In this document: positions 43,101-45,209 of the stretch, one piece after another
Position numbering within the stretch: the stretch's first letter is position 1
How the letters are laid out: every line of letters begins with the position of its first letter
Source of the DNA: Reyranella sp. CPCC 100927
Lineage (GTDB): Bacteria > Pseudomonadota > Alphaproteobacteria > Reyranellales > Reyranellaceae
Reading direction: 5' to 3'
DNA length: 45,209 nt
NCBI RefSeq assembly: GCF_007859315.1
Contig: NZ_VOHA01000037.1
Coordinates: 1 to 45,209 of the forward strand
Made by a program: the position numbers and the translations under genes
Notes under the pieces: model-generated
Told to the model about the DNA's origin: nothing
The model's input: the letters and a program-made list of their open reading frames with translations, nothing else
Database searches by the model: none

Positions 43101-45209
43101 ATGCCGGCGAACGTGACAGTGTCGGACCGGTTGAACGCCAGCGTGGCGTTGTTGGTGACATTGCCCGTGATCGCGCCGGTCGTACCGCCGTTGCCCAGTT
43201 GCAACGTGCCGGCCGCGATGATGGTGCTGCCGCCGTAGGTGGCTTCCGCGGTCAGCGTCAGCGTGCCGGCACCCTTCTTCGTCAGCCCGCCCGGGCCGCC
43301 GATCGCACCCATGGCAACGAAATTACCGGCGGCCGCGGCGACGTCGATGGCGCCGCCGGATGCGGTGAGGTCGAATACGCGCCCGCTGCTGTAGCCTGTG
43401 CCGGTGATCCGGAGAGTGCCGCCGTCGGAGAGGGTGACACGCGATCCTGCGGCGCCGAGGTTGGCGTTGCTCGAGACCGACAGTGTTCCGCCTGAGACCG
43501 TCGTGCCACCGCCATACGCATTGCTGCCGGTCAACGTCAGCACGCCACCACCGATCTGCCGGACGCTGCCGGTACCGGAGATGGTTCCGCCAAACGTGAG
43601 CGTGTCGGATCGGTTGAAGATCAGCGTGCCGTCGTTCGCGACGTTGCCCAGGATGGACCCTGTCGTGCCACCGGTCCCGAGCTGCAATGTGCCGGTGCTG
43701 ATGACGGTGCCGCCGGTATACACATTGTTGCCAGTCAGGACCGTGGCGCCGCCACCGTTCTGCTGCAGCGCGCCGTTGCCCGAGATCACGCCGGCAAACG
43801 TAACGGTATCGGACCGGTTGAAGACCAGCGTGGCGTTGTTGCTGACGTTGCCGGTGATCGATCCCGTGTTGGTGCCGTTGCCCACTTGTAGGGTTCCGGT
43901 GCTGATGATGGTGCCGCCGCCATAGGTGTTGTCGCCGGTCAGGATCGTCGTTCCGCTGCCGATCTGACGCACGGCACCGGTGCCCGATATCACGCCGCTG
44001 AACGTGATGCTGTCGGTACGGTTGAACGCGAGTGTGGCGTTATTGGTGACGTTGCCGACAATCCCGCCCGTAGTGCCGGCGTTGCCCAGTTGCAGCGTAC
44101 CCGCACTGATGGTTGTGCCGCCGCCGTAGGTATTGTCGGCCGTCAGGATGAGTGTACCCGTGCCGGCCTGTGTCACCGTGCCGGTGCCGGAGATGACGCC
44201 GTCGAACATGATCCTCGGGAACTGGCCGAACGGGGTGGCGGTACCGGAGCGATTGAAGACCAGGGCCGCGTTGTTGACGACATTGCCGCCGATCGATCCG
44301 GACCCGCCGCCATCGCCCAGCTGCAGGGTGCCGGCGCTGATGGTCGTGACGCCGGCGTAGGTGCTGTCGCCGGTCAGCACCAGGGTGCCGGTACCCGACA
44401 CCGTGACGGATCCGGACCCGGTGATGGCGCCGCCGAGAGCGAAGCCGCTGCGCTGGTCGATGGTCAGGCTGCCGGTGACATCGATGTTGCCGGTCAGAGT
44501 CGAATCGGCGCGCGTGATGGTCAGGGTATTGGTGCCGCCGGTGAAGGCGATGGCGTTACCCCGCACCGACGCGCCGGACAGGCCTCCGACGATCCGGCCG
44601 CCGTCGAGCGTGATGGCAAGGTTCTGGCCGACAATGCCGGCGCCGCCGACGCCAACGCTGCCGTATTGAGAGCTGCCGCCGTCGCCACCTGTCACGCTGG
44701 CTGTGGCGCTCAGGGTGATTATGAGATTCTGGCCGACAATGCCGGCGCCACCGTTGCTACCGTCGCCGTCGAAGGTTGCGTCGCCACCGCTGCCACCCTT
44801 GCCCCCTTGTATTGTCCCGGCGACGGTGAGGGTCGTGCCGGCCGTGCTGGTCAGCAGCAAGCCGATGCCGCCGCTACCTCCATTGCCGCCCACGAAATCG
44901 GCGGAACCGCCATTACCGCCGGCCCCGCCCGTCGCCGAAACGGTCATCGTCCCCAGGTCGCCGCTGCTGGTGACGACAGCACCGAAGCCACCGGCGCCGC
45001 CGCTGCCACCTTCCGTCAGGTCGACCGTGGAGCCACCACCAGCACCGCCGGCGCCACCGGTACTGGACGCATTCGGAAGCGCAGGGCCCACAAAGCCGTG
45101 TGCACCGCCCCCGCCCCCGCCCCCGGAGGGCGCATAGCCGCTCACGGCGTCGGCGCCGGCGGCGCCGGCGGCGCCCGGTGTCGTGCCACCGGCGCCGCCC
45201 AGCGCTGTG
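40196..45209 (-). CDS. Large autotransporter with passenger repeats (5' end outside window)
   Basis: The frame stays open from the stop at 40196 past the window edge, so at least 1,670 residues are seen and the signal peptide is missing. The visible N-terminal part is Gly-rich (GGAGGAGGG, GGNGGSGGIG). The middle holds repeats of the autotransporter-associated beta-strand type (GGTTISAGTLQLGNGGTTGA). The last 270 or so residues form an autotransporter beta-barrel, from MRGFGSWSTFTSDG to the terminal IRANLTVTF with its C-terminal Phe. It should be inserted in the outer membrane and display a long beta-helical passenger. It is possibly an adhesin; no protease triad was seen. A GTG at 45145 is not a credible start. 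Confidence 0.88.
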   Translation of the reverse strand, partial: TALGGAGGTTPGAAGAAGADAVSGYAPSGGGGGGGAHGFVGPALPNASSTGGAGGAGGGSTVDLTEGGSGGAGGFGAVVTSSGDLGTMTVSATGGAGGNGGSADFVGGNGGSGGIGLLLTSTAGTTLTVAGTIQGGKGGSGGDATFDGDGSNGGAGIVGQNLIITLSATASVTGGDGGSSQYGSVGVGGAGIVGQNLAITLDGGRIVGGLSGASVRGNAIAFTGGTNTLTITRADSTLTGNIDVTGSLTIDQRSGFALGGAITGSGSVTVSGTGTLVLTGDSTYAGVTTISAGTLQLGDGGGSGSIGGNVVNNAALVFNRSGTATPFGQFPRIMFDGVISGTGTVTQAGTGTLILTADNTYGGGTTISAGTLQLGNAGTTGGIVGNVTNNATLAFNRTDSITFSGVISGTGAVRQIGSGTTILTGDNTYGGGTIISTGTLQVGNGTNTGSITGNVSNNATLVFNRSDTVTFAGVISGNGALQQNGGGATVLTGNNVYTGGTVISTGTLQLGTGGTTGSILGNVANDGTLIFNRSDTLTFGGTISGTGSVRQIGGGVLTLTGSNAYGGGTTVSGGTLSVSSNANLGAAGSRVTLSDGGTLRITGTGYSSGRVFDLTASGGAIDVAAAAGNFVAMGAIGGPGGLTKKGAGTLTLTAEATYGGSTIIAAGTLQLGNGGTTGAITGNVTNNATLAFNRSDTVTFAGIISGSGALHQVGGGTTILTGNSGAFAGSTTVSDGTLRVDSTLGGSVSVLTGGTLAGTGSIAGPVTVDGTLSVGASPGTLSVGSLALNAGATSIFELNAPGVAGGSDPVTGNDLVVVSGNLTLGGALDARAAAGGYYRLFNYGGTLAGAFSGVGVTGTSGFTVAGHQVETGITGQVNLAVRGAGQTLFFWDGADSSGNGTVDGRAGTWSAGGTNWTGQPGQAAINGTWGGSVGIFAGAAGGTVTVVGTQAFDTLQFSTAGYALSGGTLAMSPASGTAGTITVDSGVAASIASTIADGTATGLRKVGSGTLILTGNNTYSGGTTISGGTLQLGDGGTSGAITGDVVNDRTLAFNRSDSVTFAGVISGSGAVRQIGNGTTVLTGANTYSGGTTIAAGTLAGSAASFGSGTILNNGALIIDQAADAILANAIDGTGSLAKRGAGTLNLTGTSTLSGLTTVEAGRLVVNGSLANSVVTLSGGTLSGTGTIGGVVIQSGAIVAPGNSTGTLTVAGNVAFAAGSTYQVEVDAAGATDRILATGTATLAGGTVQVLAAPGSYAPATQYTILTAAGGVSGQFAGVSSNLAFLTPSLGYDASNAYLTLQRNDIRFAGIGMTPNQVAAAGGVETLGLGNPLYGAIVPLDAASARMAFEGLSGEIHASLKATLLEDSRFIREATLDRLRQAFGGVSPSGRTAAASDTVTAWMRGFGSWSTFTSDGNAGRLNRSASGVIVGADAAIGDVVRLGLAAGYSNSRVTLGARASSARIDSYHLALYGGAQFGGFGVRAGAAYAWHDIDTSRTIAFPGFTDRARDTYSARTAQIYGEVGYTVDAGPVVLEPFANLAYVNLRTNGTRESGGAAALRGRGGTSDATFSTLGARATAGFDVGNGHRLTVHATAGWRHAFGGVRPKAVQAVAGGPDFTISGVPLARNAIVIDTGVDISLTQQVTFGVRYNGQLGAGARDHGIRANLTVTF
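41963..44371 (-). repeat. 204-bp coding repeats in the autotransporter passenger
   Basis: Units of 68 residues (204 bases) start at 44140, 43936, 43732, 43249 and 42166 (minus-strand starts). The first unit, at 44371, is lengthened to 231 bases, and a diverged 279-base unit starts at 43528. Each canonical unit runs from (A/G)-x-N-T-Y-GGGTTIS through LQLGNGG, ITGNVxNNATLxFNRSD and VISGxGAxxQ to TxLT. Degenerate units follow at 43045 and from 41962. The near-constant length and similarity suggest duplication in the passenger's evolution. Confidence 0.8.

Noticed and set aside
41963-44371. Regular direct repeats as a possible CRISPR array
   Set aside because: The repeats are 204 bases long, coding and in frame, with no short repeat-spacer alternation and no cas genes in the window.
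41946-45137. Valine/proline-rich plus-strand frames opposite the autotransporter
   Set aside because: Their regularity comes from the 204-bp repeats and Gly codons read on the complementary strand.

Overview
The window is high-GC chromosomal DNA (about two thirds G+C by eye). It most likely comes from an alphaproteobacterium of the Rhodospirillales/Hyphomicrobiales type. The grounds are the long PstC (459 aa) and long PstA with an extra N-terminal domain (441 aa), the Tat-exported PhoX phosphatases, and several GC-rich palindromic intergenic elements. No rRNA, tRNA, phage, integrase, transposase or CRISPR array was seen. I ran no database search; family calls rest on motifs, length and gene order.

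Region 1 (169-7517) is an organosulfur locus. A Nac-like LysR regulator faces a plus-strand operon: sulfonate-binding protein, SsuD monooxygenase, permease, ATPase, an SfnC/DszC-like flavin oxidoreductase, and a second SsuD/MsuD-type monooxygenase. No flavin reductase is present in the window. Region 2 (7518-10716) holds an HprK-like kinase with a PqqD-like protein, bracketed by two palindromic elements, then a PhnF/HutC-type GntR regulator overlapping a methyltransferase gene.

Region 3 (10982-21794) looks like a catabolic island for a nitrogenous compatible solute or similar compound. A six-gene minus-strand operon encodes a creatinase/ectoine-hydrolase-like M24 protein, an Asp/Glu racemase-family protein, a TauT-type ABC permease, binding protein and ATPase, and a gamma-glutamyltransferase-family enzyme. 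It diverges from a LysR regulator, followed by a DoeX-like Lrp regulator, a DoeC-like aldehyde dehydrogenase and a DoeD-like class III aminotransferase. The right half resembles the ectoine degradation pathway, but no DoeB-type deacetylase is present and the transporter is not of the usual ectoine kinds.

Region 4 (22043-35137) is a phosphate-starvation island: two PhoX paralogues, with a nitroreductase between them, and the classical phoR-pstS-pstC-pstA-pstB-phoU-phoB set, all minus strand except the nitroreductase. PHO-box-like sequences precede pstS and the second phoX. Region 5 (35236-45209) carries a CusA/CusB-type Cu(I)/Ag(I) efflux pair with its methionine ligands intact, a small exported Cys-rich protein, and a very large repetitive autotransporter whose N-terminus lies outside the window.
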